A stretch of DNA of 64,000 bases from Oleispira sp036960605 (GTDB lineage: Bacteria; Pseudomonadota; Gammaproteobacteria; Pseudomonadales; Oceanobacteraceae). Positions within the stretch are counted from its first letter, which is position 1, and each line of letters opens with the position of its first letter. The stretch spans positions 1 through 64,000 of the forward strand of contig JBALXI010000014.1 in the NCBI GenBank assembly GCA_036960605.1. The letters are read 5' to 3'. The notes beneath the pieces were generated by a model. The model had not been told where the DNA came from. It ran no database searches and saw only the letters and a program-made list of their open reading frames with translations. The translations under genes and the position numbers were made by a program. Shown here in pieces: positions 26,079-34,593 of this stretch.

Positions 26079-27571
26079 GATTGTGCCTTTTCTTTTGCTG
26101 GGGTTCTGTCGAACCAAGGTTGAGCTTGCTCAAGTTGGTGCGCTAGCTGGAGTAACGTTTTTTCATCACCCATCGGTGCCATAAACTGAGACCCTAAAGG
26201 TAATCCTGATTCAGCCCAATAAAGAGGAACAGACATCGCAGGTTGGCCGGTGAGATTGGCCAATTGAGTAAAAGGAAGTTTTTCTAAATTTTCGAGGGCT
26301 AACTTTTTTGTTATCCCCGATTTTAATAAGAGGTTTTGCAGACCAAAAGCATTAACAACTTTAGTGCCTATTTTATCGACTAACCCCAGTTCGAATTCAC
26401 CAATAGCAACGGGCTCACTGCCTAGGGTAGGGGTTAATAATAAATCATATTCTTGATGCAGAGTATGCATGCTTTGGCTGAATTCATTCCAACGGCGTTT
26501 AGCGGTCACAAACTGTTCTGCAGAAATTTTCTTGCCGATATAACCCATCAGCTTTGTTGTATCTTCAACATCTAGATTACTGAAATTGGTATTTAATAGC
26601 TTGGCAGCAAACTCAAGATCGGCAGCGACGTGGCCGTAATACATGGTTAAATAGCTATCGGTTAAATCGTCAGCATTAATGTATGGATGAACGGCTTCTA
26701 CTGTATGCCCTAAAGACTCAAGTAGCTGTACGGTATGCTGCACAGATTTAATGGCATCTTCTGTCACGGGGCGGTCAAAGAAAGATTGTGCGGTATAAGC
26801 AATTTTTAAGGGACGAACAGGTGTCTGTAACGACTCTAAATAGCCTGATTCTTTACGTACAGGATAGGGCGAGCTGCCATCAGGGCCGGCGACGATATCG
26901 AGCATAGCGGCACTATCACGAACAGAACGCGTTAATACGTGCTCGGCGGCGGCACCGTCCCAAAGTTCACTATAATAGGGGCCTGTTGGCGTGCGTCCAC
27001 GAGAAGGTTTTAAACCAAACAACCCACAGCAGGCAGCAGGAATACGAATAGAACCGCCGCCATCACCGCCAGATGCCATTGGCACTATGCCTGCCGCAAT
27101 AGCAGCGCCGGAGCCACCGCTTGATCCACCGGGAGTATGATTTAAGTTCCAAGGGTTTCGAGTCGGGCCAAATGCTTTCGGTTCGGTAACACCCATTAAG
27201 CCAAATTCTGGAGTATTCGTTTTGCCAAAAATAACCAGACCAGAAGATTTATAGCGCTTAACCATTTCACTATCACTAGGAGAAATGCTGCCTTTGAAGG
27301 CGGCGCTGCCATTACTCATTGGAGTGCCTCCTAAAGAACCCAATAAGTCTTTTAATAAGAAGGGCACGCCCGAAAAAGGGCCTTCTGGTAATCCTTGTTT
27401 AATCTGTTGATGACCAAAATCGTAAAGCTTGGTAATGATTGCATTGATAGCAGGGTTTTTTTGCTCGGCTTGGGCAATGGCAGTATCTAATAATTCTGTG
27501 GCACTTATGTCTTTATTCTTGATCAGCTGAGCTAAGCCCAGTGCATCATAGTTGGCGTAATCTTTTAGCAT
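26075..27571 (-). CDS. Amidase signature family hydrolase
   Basis: A 498-residue amidase with the Ser-cisSer-Lys triad: K74 in FLLKDL, S150 in GGSSGGSGAA and nucleophile S174 in GGGSIRIPA, spaced 24 residues as in FAAH and its relatives. It cleaves linear or cyclic amides; similarity to 6-aminohexanoate-dimer-type amidases is a guess from the overall sequence. It overlaps the downstream dehydrogenase by four bases, suggesting that the two act in one catabolic step series. Confidence 0.92.
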   Translation of the reverse strand: MLKDYANYDALGLAQLIKNKDISATELLDTAIAQAEQKNPAINAIITKLYDFGHQQIKQGLPEGPFSGVPFLLKDLLGSLGGTPMSNGSAAFKGSISPSDSEMVKRYKSSGLVIFGKTNTPEFGLMGVTEPKAFGPTRNPWNLNHTPGGSSGGSGAAIAAGIVPMASGGDGGGSIRIPAACCGLFGLKPSRGRTPTGPYYSELWDGAAAEHVLTRSVRDSAAMLDIVAGPDGSSPYPVRKESGYLESLQTPVRPLKIAYTAQSFFDRPVTEDAIKSVQHTVQLLESLGHTVEAVHPYINADDLTDSYLTMYYGHVAADLEFAAKLLNTNFSNLDVEDTTKLMGYIGKKISAEQFVTAKRRWNEFSQSMHTLHQEYDLLLTPTLGSEPVAIGEFELGLVDKIGTKVVNAFGLQNLLLKSGITKKLALENLEKLPFTQLANLTGQPAMSVPLYWAESGLPLGSQFMAPMGDEKTLLQLAHQLEQAQPWFDRTPAKEKAQS

Positions 27572-27699
27572 CTAAAGCCCCGAAATGACGATTCTTATTT
27601 TGAATGATTATTTTTAATAGCAGTTTGATTGATTGTTTAAATTATATCGTCTGACTTTAGCACAGGGTTCGGGTAACCAGAAGCTGCTAGCCAGTCGAG

Positions 27700-28998
27700 T
27701 TAAGGATGCCTAAATGGAGGGTTATCATCGTCAGGATAAAAGTCGTCAGGATAGTAGTTATCGTGATGATCATGTTCCGGTGGATAATAGTCTTGATCAT
27801 CGAAGTCTGAACCCTCAAAGCCAGAGTCGTCGTAATAGGGTTCATCGAACTCAGGACCGCGACGCATGAAGGCATCATCATTTTGTTGCCACTGCATATC
27901 ATCTTCTGGCGGTTCGTGGTCCATCCAAAATTCTTGATCATCCAAATCAATGCCAATGCGCATGCTGTCGTTAGGATCAAACAGGTCATCAGTAAATTCA
28001 GGCAGCTGGACTTCAAAACCTTCAATAAAGAACTCCGCATCAGAAAGTGGGAAACCTTCTAACCAAACCTCATCGGCAAGCTCAAAAATACGGTGATGAG
28101 GCAGCGGAGCCCAATCGTCCACAATGAATATGCCATCACGGATATTTCCGTGCAGGCGCAACGGTTGATCAAGTTCGGGTTGTTGATTAAACGCGAGCTT
28201 TTGTTGTCCTATCCAATACTGGCCGTCAATCGCGCTAACTGGACCGGCTAATTGAATGCTTTGCTGTGTCTGAACAATGACGAGTGTGGCTTTAATTTCT
28301 TGATTGGGCATCCGCAAGCCACTGATTGCTACGCGTTCACCGGTATTTAAGTGCTGCTGAGATAAGGCAGTCCCAGCTTGATTAACGATGCGGGTATCAC
28401 TGTCTAATAATACGGTCTGGCCGAGTAGTGAAAGCTTAGCGGATTGATTTGACTCTTTTTCTATCGTCTTTAAATTGCCAATGACATTAAATAGCAAGTG
28501 AACTTCTAGCGCTTGATAGTCACTATCGTCTAACGAATCGGCTAATACGGCGACCATTTGACCTAAACGCAGGTCACTGCGTTGAGCGTTTTTGCCAGCG
28601 ATGAGGTACTCAGTACCCTCAGGTAACTGAATATGGCGATCATTGACCCAAATACTGCCAAATGCAGAGATGGGACCTAATATAGCGGCTTTGTTTGTCG
28701 CCTGTTTGCCAGATCCGCCTAGGCCATTTTCTATAATATCTGGGCTCTGTCGGCCACTGCCACCTAGTCCGTTGGCTTGTGCTTGGGATAAATTAATATC
28801 GCCAGTATTGCCGCTGCCGCCTAAACCGTTTTCGGGGAGAGGATCGGCTTGACGGCCACTGCCACCAATACCGTTGTATTCAATTTGCCCGGTATTTTGG
28901 AAACTTTGATTTTCACTGTTGTAGGCGCTCCAGCGATTATCTTGTGTTGCACAAGCCATGAGTAGTAGAAAGCATGCTGCCACTAAGGCCCTAATCAT
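27700..28998 (-). CDS. DUF5666 lipoprotein with NG(I/L)GGSG repeats and acidic-aromatic tail
   Basis: About 432 residues from the ATG at 28998, which gives a compact lipoprotein signal MIRALVAACFLLLMAC; the open frame extends upstream into the preceding gene. Four N-G-(I/L)-G-G-S-G repeats follow (about 40-95). Next come DUF5666 beta-barrel units (GPISAFGSIWVNDRHI, then GNLKTIEK, GPVSAIDGQYWIGQQ). The C-terminal 100 residues are rich in D, E, Y, P and H (for example DDFYPDDDNPPF). It overlaps DUF6502 by 8 bp, a gene pair I recall as recurrent. The function is unknown; metal or polymer binding by the tail is possible. Confidence 0.78.
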   Translation of the reverse strand: MIRALVAACFLLLMACATQDNRWSAYNSENQSFQNTGQIEYNGIGGSGRQADPLPENGLGGSGNTGDINLSQAQANGLGGSGRQSPDIIENGLGGSGKQATNKAAILGPISAFGSIWVNDRHIQLPEGTEYLIAGKNAQRSDLRLGQMVAVLADSLDDSDYQALEVHLLFNVIGNLKTIEKESNQSAKLSLLGQTVLLDSDTRIVNQAGTALSQQHLNTGERVAISGLRMPNQEIKATLVIVQTQQSIQLAGPVSAIDGQYWIGQQKLAFNQQPELDQPLRLHGNIRDGIFIVDDWAPLPHHRIFELADEVWLEGFPLSDAEFFIEGFEVQLPEFTDDLFDPNDSMRIGIDLDDQEFWMDHEPPEDDMQWQQNDDAFMRRGPEFDEPYYDDSGFEGSDFDDQDYYPPEHDHHDNYYPDDFYPDDDNPPFRHP

Positions 28999-29941
28999 GA
29001 CAAGGCTCTTTGTTATCAGAGTCATCGGGTTCGTCAAAAACGTACAAGCCTATGTTGATACGTTGAGTCTTGATAATTGGCGTGTTGATAATTGGAGTGT
29101 TGAGCTTATCTTGTTGTGGGTTCTGATCCTGCTGCTTGAGTTGTAAAGCGCGCTGGTTCAGTGATTGTAATAGCGCCATACCTTGATCGTTGGCGAGTTG
29201 CTTTAATTCGGCAATGGAGCTGTCTGATAGTCCATCATAATATAAGCAGCGTTCAAATTTAGCCTCTACCGTCTTAGTGTCTTGGCCACTGTTAAGGACG
29301 TTGTGGGTTGCGGTTGCCAAATGGTCGGCGACGTTCATCCCTAAGAAAAAGGCTTTCTCGTCCATGCTATGACTCGGTACGAATGCCCCAGGCGTGAGTT
29401 GAATTAATTCCACGTTCGCCTCGTTCACTCCTACGTTCGGACTCTCGATTGTTACCACGCCTAGGCGTAGCCATTCGTCTAAAACAACTCGAGCCCGTAT
29501 GTCTTTTTTGCACACTTGCTCGACGAGAATTTCGAAAGAAGGGCCTAGACTTTGTGATTTAAAGGGCAAGGCTAGCGGTTGCTTATTCGAATCTAAAAAT
29601 TCATCTTGCCCCATCCAATGAGCGGCCAGCTGTACACCAATACTGATGTTTTCAGGGCTGCCTTGGTCTGTGGTCTCTTCATGACGCAAGCGTTTCATAT
29701 CTTTGCGGTGGATACCGGTGAGTAAGCTTATTCGGGTATCGGTTTGAGGCTTTCCTGCAAGAGGAAACTCTTTGTCGGCTATCTCAACGTAAGCGGCTTT
29801 TAACCACTGCTGAAATACTGGGAAGGTAATTTGAAAGGACAATAACAAGCGCACAAGTGGGCGCAACAGCCTATGTATTGCTGTTTCAATGGCCTTTGGG
29901 ATGCCTGTAGGTTGATGACTCGGTGTTTTCTGAGTGTCCAT
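28991..29941 (-). CDS. DUF6502 family protein, putative winged-HTH regulator
   Basis: A 316-residue protein without signal peptide. Residues about 66-86 (TDTRISLLTGIHRKDMKRLR) have the helix-turn-helix look typical of DUF6502, suggesting DNA binding. The long C-terminal half is helical. It is the upstream partner of the DUF5666 lipoprotein. Its start is only about 20 bp from the first of three GGGA-N5-TCCC palindromes in the divergent promoter region of the protease, making it a candidate regulator of that promoter and of its own. That link is inference. Confidence 0.75.
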   Translation of the reverse strand: MDTQKTPSHQPTGIPKAIETAIHRLLRPLVRLLLSFQITFPVFQQWLKAAYVEIADKEFPLAGKPQTDTRISLLTGIHRKDMKRLRHEETTDQGSPENISIGVQLAAHWMGQDEFLDSNKQPLALPFKSQSLGPSFEILVEQVCKKDIRARVVLDEWLRLGVVTIESPNVGVNEANVELIQLTPGAFVPSHSMDEKAFFLGMNVADHLATATHNVLNSGQDTKTVEAKFERCLYYDGLSDSSIAELKQLANDQGMALLQSLNQRALQLKQQDQNPQQDKLNTPIINTPIIKTQRINIGLYVFDEPDDSDNKEPCHD

Positions 29942-29960
29942 CTATTCATCATAATTCAAC

Positions 29961-30103
29961 GAGGGATTTTTTCCCACTTTTTCTTTGATTTCATATTTTG
30001 TAACAACATGGGTTACAAAATAGGTTGTGAAAAATGGCCCTTTCCTTTGACAAGGGAATTTTTCCCTCGTACAATGTATGTGTCTTGAGGGAAAAATTAC
30101 CTC
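29961..30103. promoter_or_regulatory. Three operator-like GGGA-N5-TCCC palindromes
   Basis: Copies lie at 29963-29975 (GGGATTTTTTCCC), 30054-30066 (GGGAATTTTTCCC) and 30089-30101 (GGGAAAAATTACC, one mismatch). Between the first two is another perfect inverted repeat, TTTTGTAAC and GTTACAAAA (29996-30020, 7-nt spacer). The second copy fills the spacer of the protease promoter and the third lies just after the expected start of transcription, the usual geometry for repression. Confidence 0.65.
30047..30075 (+). promoter_or_regulatory. Near-consensus sigma-70 promoter for the trypsin-like protease
   Basis: TTGACA (30047-30052) and TACAAT (30070-30075) are separated by exactly 17 bp. The spacer holds the AGGGAATTTTTCCCT palindrome. 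The start of transcription should fall near 30082, leaving a leader of about 105 nt before the protease ATG. Confidence 0.8.
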
Positions 30104-30186
30104 GCTTCGGAAGTGATGTATTCATAATAACGAAAATACACATAACGATGGCTTTGCCTAAGGGCTGATGTCATCAGGAGTCGATC

Positions 30187-31878
30187 ATGAAACCAGCATT
30201 AATCAGTTCTAATATCAACAAACTGGCATTTGCGACCTTCGCATTAGGAAGCCTTGTTTTATCGTCATCTCAATCTATGGCAGTAGAGCAGAGAATCATT
30301 GGCGGTACGGATGCAACCAGTGGTACTTACCCTTGGGTAGTCTCGTTGCAAAGCAAGGATGGTAGTCATTTTTGTGGTGCTAGCTTATTAGATAAGCAGT
30401 GGGTATTAACCGCTGCGCATTGTGTAGAAAGAGAGTCAGCCGATGGCATGCAAGTTGTTGTCGCTGATTACAATACGAACAGTGAAGATGCAGGTGAAGT
30501 GAAGGCGAATGTTGAAGCGATATACATCCATCAACAATATGGTGATGACCATGATATTGCCTTATTAAAATTGTCCTCTGAGGTAGACAAAACCTTGGTC
30601 AATGCGGCCAGTAATACCTTCATCGATGGTTTAGCGGTATCGACGCCCTTAACCGTCATTGGCTGGGGAAATACCAGCACAACGGGTGAGACATTTCCTG
30701 AAATTTTGCAACAAGTACAAGTCCCTTTATTTGATCATCAAACCTGTACTACGGCCTATGCAGGTGTTGGACAAACTGTCACCAATAACATGATTTGTGC
30801 GGGTTTAGCGGTGGGTGGTAAAGATTCTTGCCAAGGTGATAGTGGTGGACCTCTAGTGATTGAGTCAGCAGGCAGTTGGGTGCAAGTGGGCGTGGTGAGT
30901 TTTGGTGAGGGTTGTGCTCAAGCCAACTTCCCAGGCGTTTATACCCGTGTCGGTAATTATATTGATTGGATTGCGAAGGTTAAAAATGGCGAAGTTCCAG
31001 TGCATACAGGACGCCCTGGAGAACCTATGGAAGAGATGACCGAAGTTCTGGGGCTGCCAGAGTTTGCAGATTTTATCGTTACCAATGGCGAGCAGTTGAT
31101 TAGCCAAACGATGACCTTGAAAAATCCTGCGGACGCGACGGCCAATCTCATGGTAAACGCAATGACGCTTACGGGGGCAGAGTTTAGCCTGACGGATAAC
31201 CAATGTGAAAACCAATCTCTGGCCGCAGATGTTAGCTGTAGCTTCAAGTTGAATTACACCCCGAATGAAGAGGTTAAATTCTCTGAAGGAGAGCTACTGG
31301 TAGCAACTGACCATGAGCAACATAGCTCGATTAAAATCGAGTTGGTTGGCAGTGATAAAAAATCATTAGAACAAGAGGGTTGGTATGACGATGGTACCGA
31401 TGGCTGGAATCCTAATGATAACGGTGGTTTTGATGTGAATTGTGACATGTTGGGTGACGATGGCCGTGCTGAACTGGGACTGGCAGTCACCGGCCCTGGT
31501 CGAATCAGTTTTACCGCCTCCGTCGCAGAAGGCAATCGCCTTGCTTACAGTGTTAACGGCAAGTCAGTGCGTCAATTTCGCAAGAAGCCTGGAGCAGATT
31601 CTGAGCAGCATAATACGGAGTTAGGAGAAGGTGAGCACCACATCGATTTTGACTTCGAAGGTGCAGAATGTTCTGGCGATGGTATCGGCGATATCAATAT
31701 TGATGTTGACTCAAATGATGGCTCAGATAATGACTCGGATGGAAATACGGGTACTGATGCAGCATCAGATGACGAAGAAAAATCAGCCACCATTACGGTC
31801 GCCGGAGCGTTTAACCCGCTGACGTTATTGGTGAGTTTATTACTGCTGCCATTATTCAGAAGCCGCCGTCAGCAGTAA
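30187..31878 (+). CDS. Secreted trypsin-like serine protease with C-terminal sorting tail
   Basis: A 563-residue S1-family protease. A signal peptide (about 1-32) and short propeptide end at R36-IIGG, the zymogen cleavage site. The triad is H78 (TAAHC), D123 (HDIALL) and S219 (GDSGGP); D213 six residues before the serine predicts trypsin-like specificity. A beta-rich domain follows (about 285-385), then a second one (about 400-510) and an Asp-rich linker. The end is a short GAFNPL motif, a hydrophobic helix and RSRRQQ, like the three-part sorting tails (GlyGly-CTERM/JDVT-CTERM type) trimmed by intramembrane proteases. Confidence 0.88.
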   Translation: MKPALISSNINKLAFATFALGSLVLSSSQSMAVEQRIIGGTDATSGTYPWVVSLQSKDGSHFCGASLLDKQWVLTAAHCVERESADGMQVVVADYNTNSEDAGEVKANVEAIYIHQQYGDDHDIALLKLSSEVDKTLVNAASNTFIDGLAVSTPLTVIGWGNTSTTGETFPEILQQVQVPLFDHQTCTTAYAGVGQTVTNNMICAGLAVGGKDSCQGDSGGPLVIESAGSWVQVGVVSFGEGCAQANFPGVYTRVGNYIDWIAKVKNGEVPVHTGRPGEPMEEMTEVLGLPEFADFIVTNGEQLISQTMTLKNPADATANLMVNAMTLTGAEFSLTDNQCENQSLAADVSCSFKLNYTPNEEVKFSEGELLVATDHEQHSSIKIELVGSDKKSLEQEGWYDDGTDGWNPNDNGGFDVNCDMLGDDGRAELGLAVTGPGRISFTASVAEGNRLAYSVNGKSVRQFRKKPGADSEQHNTELGEGEHHIDFDFEGAECSGDGIGDINIDVDSNDGSDNDSDGNTGTDAASDDEEKSATITVAGAFNPLTLLVSLLLLPLFRSRRQQ

Positions 31879-31921
31879 CCGACATAGTAGCAATCGTTTT
31901 GAAGTAAATGTCCTGTGCTTT

Positions 31922-31945
31922 GGGGGGCGAAAGCCCTCCCTTTTT
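31922..31945 (+). terminator. Terminator after the protease gene
   Basis: GGGGGGC and GCCCTCC pair across GAAA with one G-T pair and are followed by CTTTTT. Confidence 0.8.
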
Positions 31946-31989
31946 AGCATTTTATTAGTTTCTTATCTGTTCATGCAGTCGAGGTATAT

Positions 31990-32358
31990 ATGAATATTAT
32001 CAAGAATCTTGCAGTTTTCTGTGTGTTTATTATGGCGGTTATTAGTTGCACGTTACCTGCCGCTGAGGAAAGGGCGCAGTTGCGTAATCAGAGTCTACTT
32101 GAGCTAGAAGTACTTTATGGATTCTCGTTAGCGCAAGAGAGCATCATTATTACTGTCATCAGTACCGGGTGTACGCAAGAAGAAGATTTCCATTTGCAAA
32201 CCTCATCTACACCAGATGGCTATGACGTTAGCATCATGCGAACCAAGCCAGATCGTTGTCGTCGTGCGCCAATGTATGAACAAATAAGAATTCCTCTTGA
32301 CCATTCAAGGAAAAGTGATCACTTTAGGATACTGAATTCGGTAAAGATGAAGCCTTAG
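31990..32358 (+). CDS. Small predicted lipoprotein, unknown family
   Basis: A 122-residue protein. The hydrophobic N-terminus ends in AVISC, a plausible lipobox with the cysteine at about 20. The mature part contains two further cysteines (SAG-like STGCTQEED and PDRCRRAP) that could form a disulfide. No known motif was recognised. GTCGAGG precedes the ATG. The following barrel gene begins almost at the stop, so the two are probably cotranscribed and may form an outer-membrane pair. Confidence 0.65.
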   Translation: MNIIKNLAVFCVFIMAVISCTLPAAEERAQLRNQSLLELEVLYGFSLAQESIIITVISTGCTQEEDFHLQTSSTPDGYDVSIMRTKPDRCRRAPMYEQIRIPLDHSRKSDHFRILNSVKMKP

Positions 32359-32401
32359 CGTGCAAACAGAATTAAACAATAAACAGCAACCTAGGCATCC
32401 T

Positions 32402-33196
32402 ATGATTGTCCGGGTTTTAAGCATTCTCTTGGTCACTGTGTCGGGCCTGTTAATGAGTGCTCAAACTTTTGCGCAACAAACAATTCAAACCAGCTTATCC
32501 AGTTATGGATTTATTGGCGATTATGGCTTAGAAACGGATACTTTCACGTTAGCGACACAAGCCTCGATAAAATATCAGCAAGACCAGTGGGCACTCCGCT
32601 TTACACAACCTTATATCTTTCAAGATGGCCCTGCTGAACTGATCTTATTGGAAGATGGAGAAACAGGAGAGGTGTTTCTCGTCGGCAGTGAAGAAAGGAA
32701 GCAGCGCAGAGGTTACTCTGATCCCAGTTTAAACTTGAGTTATAGCTGGCCAAAACAGTCAAAAACAGGGCGTTGGTCGGTCTCGGGACGTTGGAAAGTG
32801 CCAACTGCGGATCAAGATCAGGGGTTCTCCAACGGTCGCCACGAATATACGGCTAATATCAGCCGTAGCTATCGATATCAGCGCTGGATGTTTCATGGTC
32901 GAGTAGGGAGACACCTTCGCCAGTACAAAGAACATTCCGATAACAGCTCACGCAATCATTTCAGCTTAGGAAGTATGTACTTTTTAACTCGTCGTACCGG
33001 GCTGGGCGTATCGCTTTATAATAAAGAGGCAACGAAAAGTCAGCTTGATGATGTGAAAAGCATTAACTTTGATTTGAGAGTACGCTTGGATAGACGTTGG
33101 CAGTTGGGTGCCCATGCTGGTCTGGGATTGTCTGACAGTGCGGCGGATATGTTTGCCGGTTTGGATTTATCCTATCGCTGGAAACTCTCGAAATAA
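32402..33196 (+). CDS. Predicted outer-membrane beta-barrel protein
   Basis: About 264 residues from ATG 32402, which gives a clean signal peptide (MIVRVLSILLVTVSGLL, cleavage after TFA). An upstream GTG at 32360 would add fourteen polar residues before the signal and is less likely. The mature chain is made of alternating, aromatic-rich strands (SYGFIGDYGL, WALRFTQPYIF, LNLSYSW, WSVSGRWKVP, FAGLDLSYRW) and fits a transporter-like barrel of about twelve strands. The function is unknown. It follows the small lipoprotein gene. Confidence 0.72.
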   Translation: MIVRVLSILLVTVSGLLMSAQTFAQQTIQTSLSSYGFIGDYGLETDTFTLATQASIKYQQDQWALRFTQPYIFQDGPAELILLEDGETGEVFLVGSEERKQRRGYSDPSLNLSYSWPKQSKTGRWSVSGRWKVPTADQDQGFSNGRHEYTANISRSYRYQRWMFHGRVGRHLRQYKEHSDNSSRNHFSLGSMYFLTRRTGLGVSLYNKEATKSQLDDVKSINFDLRVRLDRRWQLGAHAGLGLSDSAADMFAGLDLSYRWKLSK

Positions 33197-33270
33197 CCTC
33201 TGGTTTTTCGAAGGTTGTTATCAGTATGAATCCAACGTAAATATTTAATAATAAAAATAAGAGATTAAAT

Positions 33271-34593
33271 ATGAATATTGAACAAGAGTATCAGCGGGCG
33301 AGTATCACCATTGACCCCATTCACTATTATTTATTATGGTTTAAGGTTACCGTATTAAAAATAATATCTTTGGGTCTCTACGCTCCTTGGGCAAGACAAA
33401 CACTTAACTGTTATTTAGTTTCTAATACGCGTTTTAGTGAGCAAACTTTTTTATTATCACCACATGCGCGCAACGTCTTTAAGGGACGGCTTCTCTTTTT
33501 AGCGCTTCTATTCGTTGCTATCTTGATTATTAATATTTTACCCGCGATCACTTGGATTGTTCAGTTATTGCTACTGATTAGTTTGCCTGGGTTTTATCTG
33601 CGAGAGAAACAATATGAATCGAACGCAATTTCGCTGGGGGATGATGCGGTTGACTTTAAACTTTCGTTAACTAAATTTTATAAAACCATTGCCTTACCGC
33701 TATTCATTTTTTTATTGTCGGCTGTCGTGGTCTTTAATAACGACATCATCGATAGTCGATTTTTAGCCAGTATTGATACCAAAGATGCCCCCGCTATTTA
33801 TGCTGAAGATTCATATTTGGCGCTAGCGGAGCAAGAGTTTAAGGCAGATTCTCAACATGCTGGTCATGGCTCTGATCCTACTGCTAATAAATTAGAACAC
33901 GCTGATACGCATGCGGGTGAAATAGAGCAATGGAATGAAAATATTTCGCGGGAGGAAATAGAATATCTGGGGGAACATGAAAAGTCTCATAATCATGGCA
34001 GTATTGAATTATCGCCGCTGCAAAAGTATCAAGTGGCAAATAAAGGCAATCAATTCATTCAGGCTGTTTTGATCTTCTTGTTACTGTGTGTTTTGTGGCC
34101 ATGGATTGATTATAAAATGATGGCGTATCGAATAATAAATACAACTTTTTTGGGTGGTGATTGGCAGATGAAACAGGGGGTTATGTCGCTATACCGTGTG
34201 TATGTTAAAACGTTATTGGTGGTATTTGCTTTGCTGGTTTTTATCGGACTGCTGCTTTCAAAATTATTAATGGGGAGTGAGGGCAGTAGTCCAGAATTTT
34301 GGAGTAATCTTGTAGCAAACTCTCTCTGGTTATTACCGCTAGGGTTGGCTGTTTTATTGTTTGCGTTTAGTCTGCTATTTACTTGGCGTAAACAGTGGTT
34401 GTTAAGCGGGCTAGCGAGCAATACGACTCAAACAAAGAGTGAATCTTTGTATCTAGAAACCCTTCTTTTATCGACGACGAATACATTGCTCATATTCTTT
34501 ACCTTAGGGTTGGCACTACCTTGGTGTCATTTACGGACGATGCGGTATTTAGCCAATCACTTCAATGTCAGTATTTGCGCTGGCGAGTTATAG
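33271..34593 (+). CDS. YjgN/DUF898 family membrane protein
   Basis: A 440-residue inner-membrane protein. The family motif appears twice, near the N-terminus (ISLGLYAPWARQTLNCYLVSN, about 32-52) and near the C-terminus (FTLGLALPWCHLRTMRYLANH, about 410-430), showing an internal duplication. A long hydrophilic, His/Glu-rich insertion (about 175-250) lies between transmembrane blocks. The role of DUF898 is unknown. It converges on and overlaps apbE by six bases at the stop. Confidence 0.82.
   Translation: MNIEQEYQRASITIDPIHYYLLWFKVTVLKIISLGLYAPWARQTLNCYLVSNTRFSEQTFLLSPHARNVFKGRLLFLALLFVAILIINILPAITWIVQLLLLISLPGFYLREKQYESNAISLGDDAVDFKLSLTKFYKTIALPLFIFLLSAVVVFNNDIIDSRFLASIDTKDAPAIYAEDSYLALAEQEFKADSQHAGHGSDPTANKLEHADTHAGEIEQWNENISREEIEYLGEHEKSHNHGSIELSPLQKYQVANKGNQFIQAVLIFLLLCVLWPWIDYKMMAYRIINTTFLGGDWQMKQGVMSLYRVYVKTLLVVFALLVFIGLLLSKLLMGSEGSSPEFWSNLVANSLWLLPLGLAVLLFAFSLLFTWRKQWLLSGLASNTTQTKSESLYLETLLLSTTNTLLIFFTLGLALPWCHLRTMRYLANHFNVSICAGEL

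Noticed and set aside
27687..28040. 117-codon minus-strand frame
   Set aside because: Shadow of the DUF5666 gene's low-complexity acidic tail in another frame.
29962..30103. GGGA-N5-TCCC palindromes as terminators
   Set aside because: They have T or A in the loop rather than a T tract after the stem, and one lies exactly between promoter hexamers; an operator role fits better.
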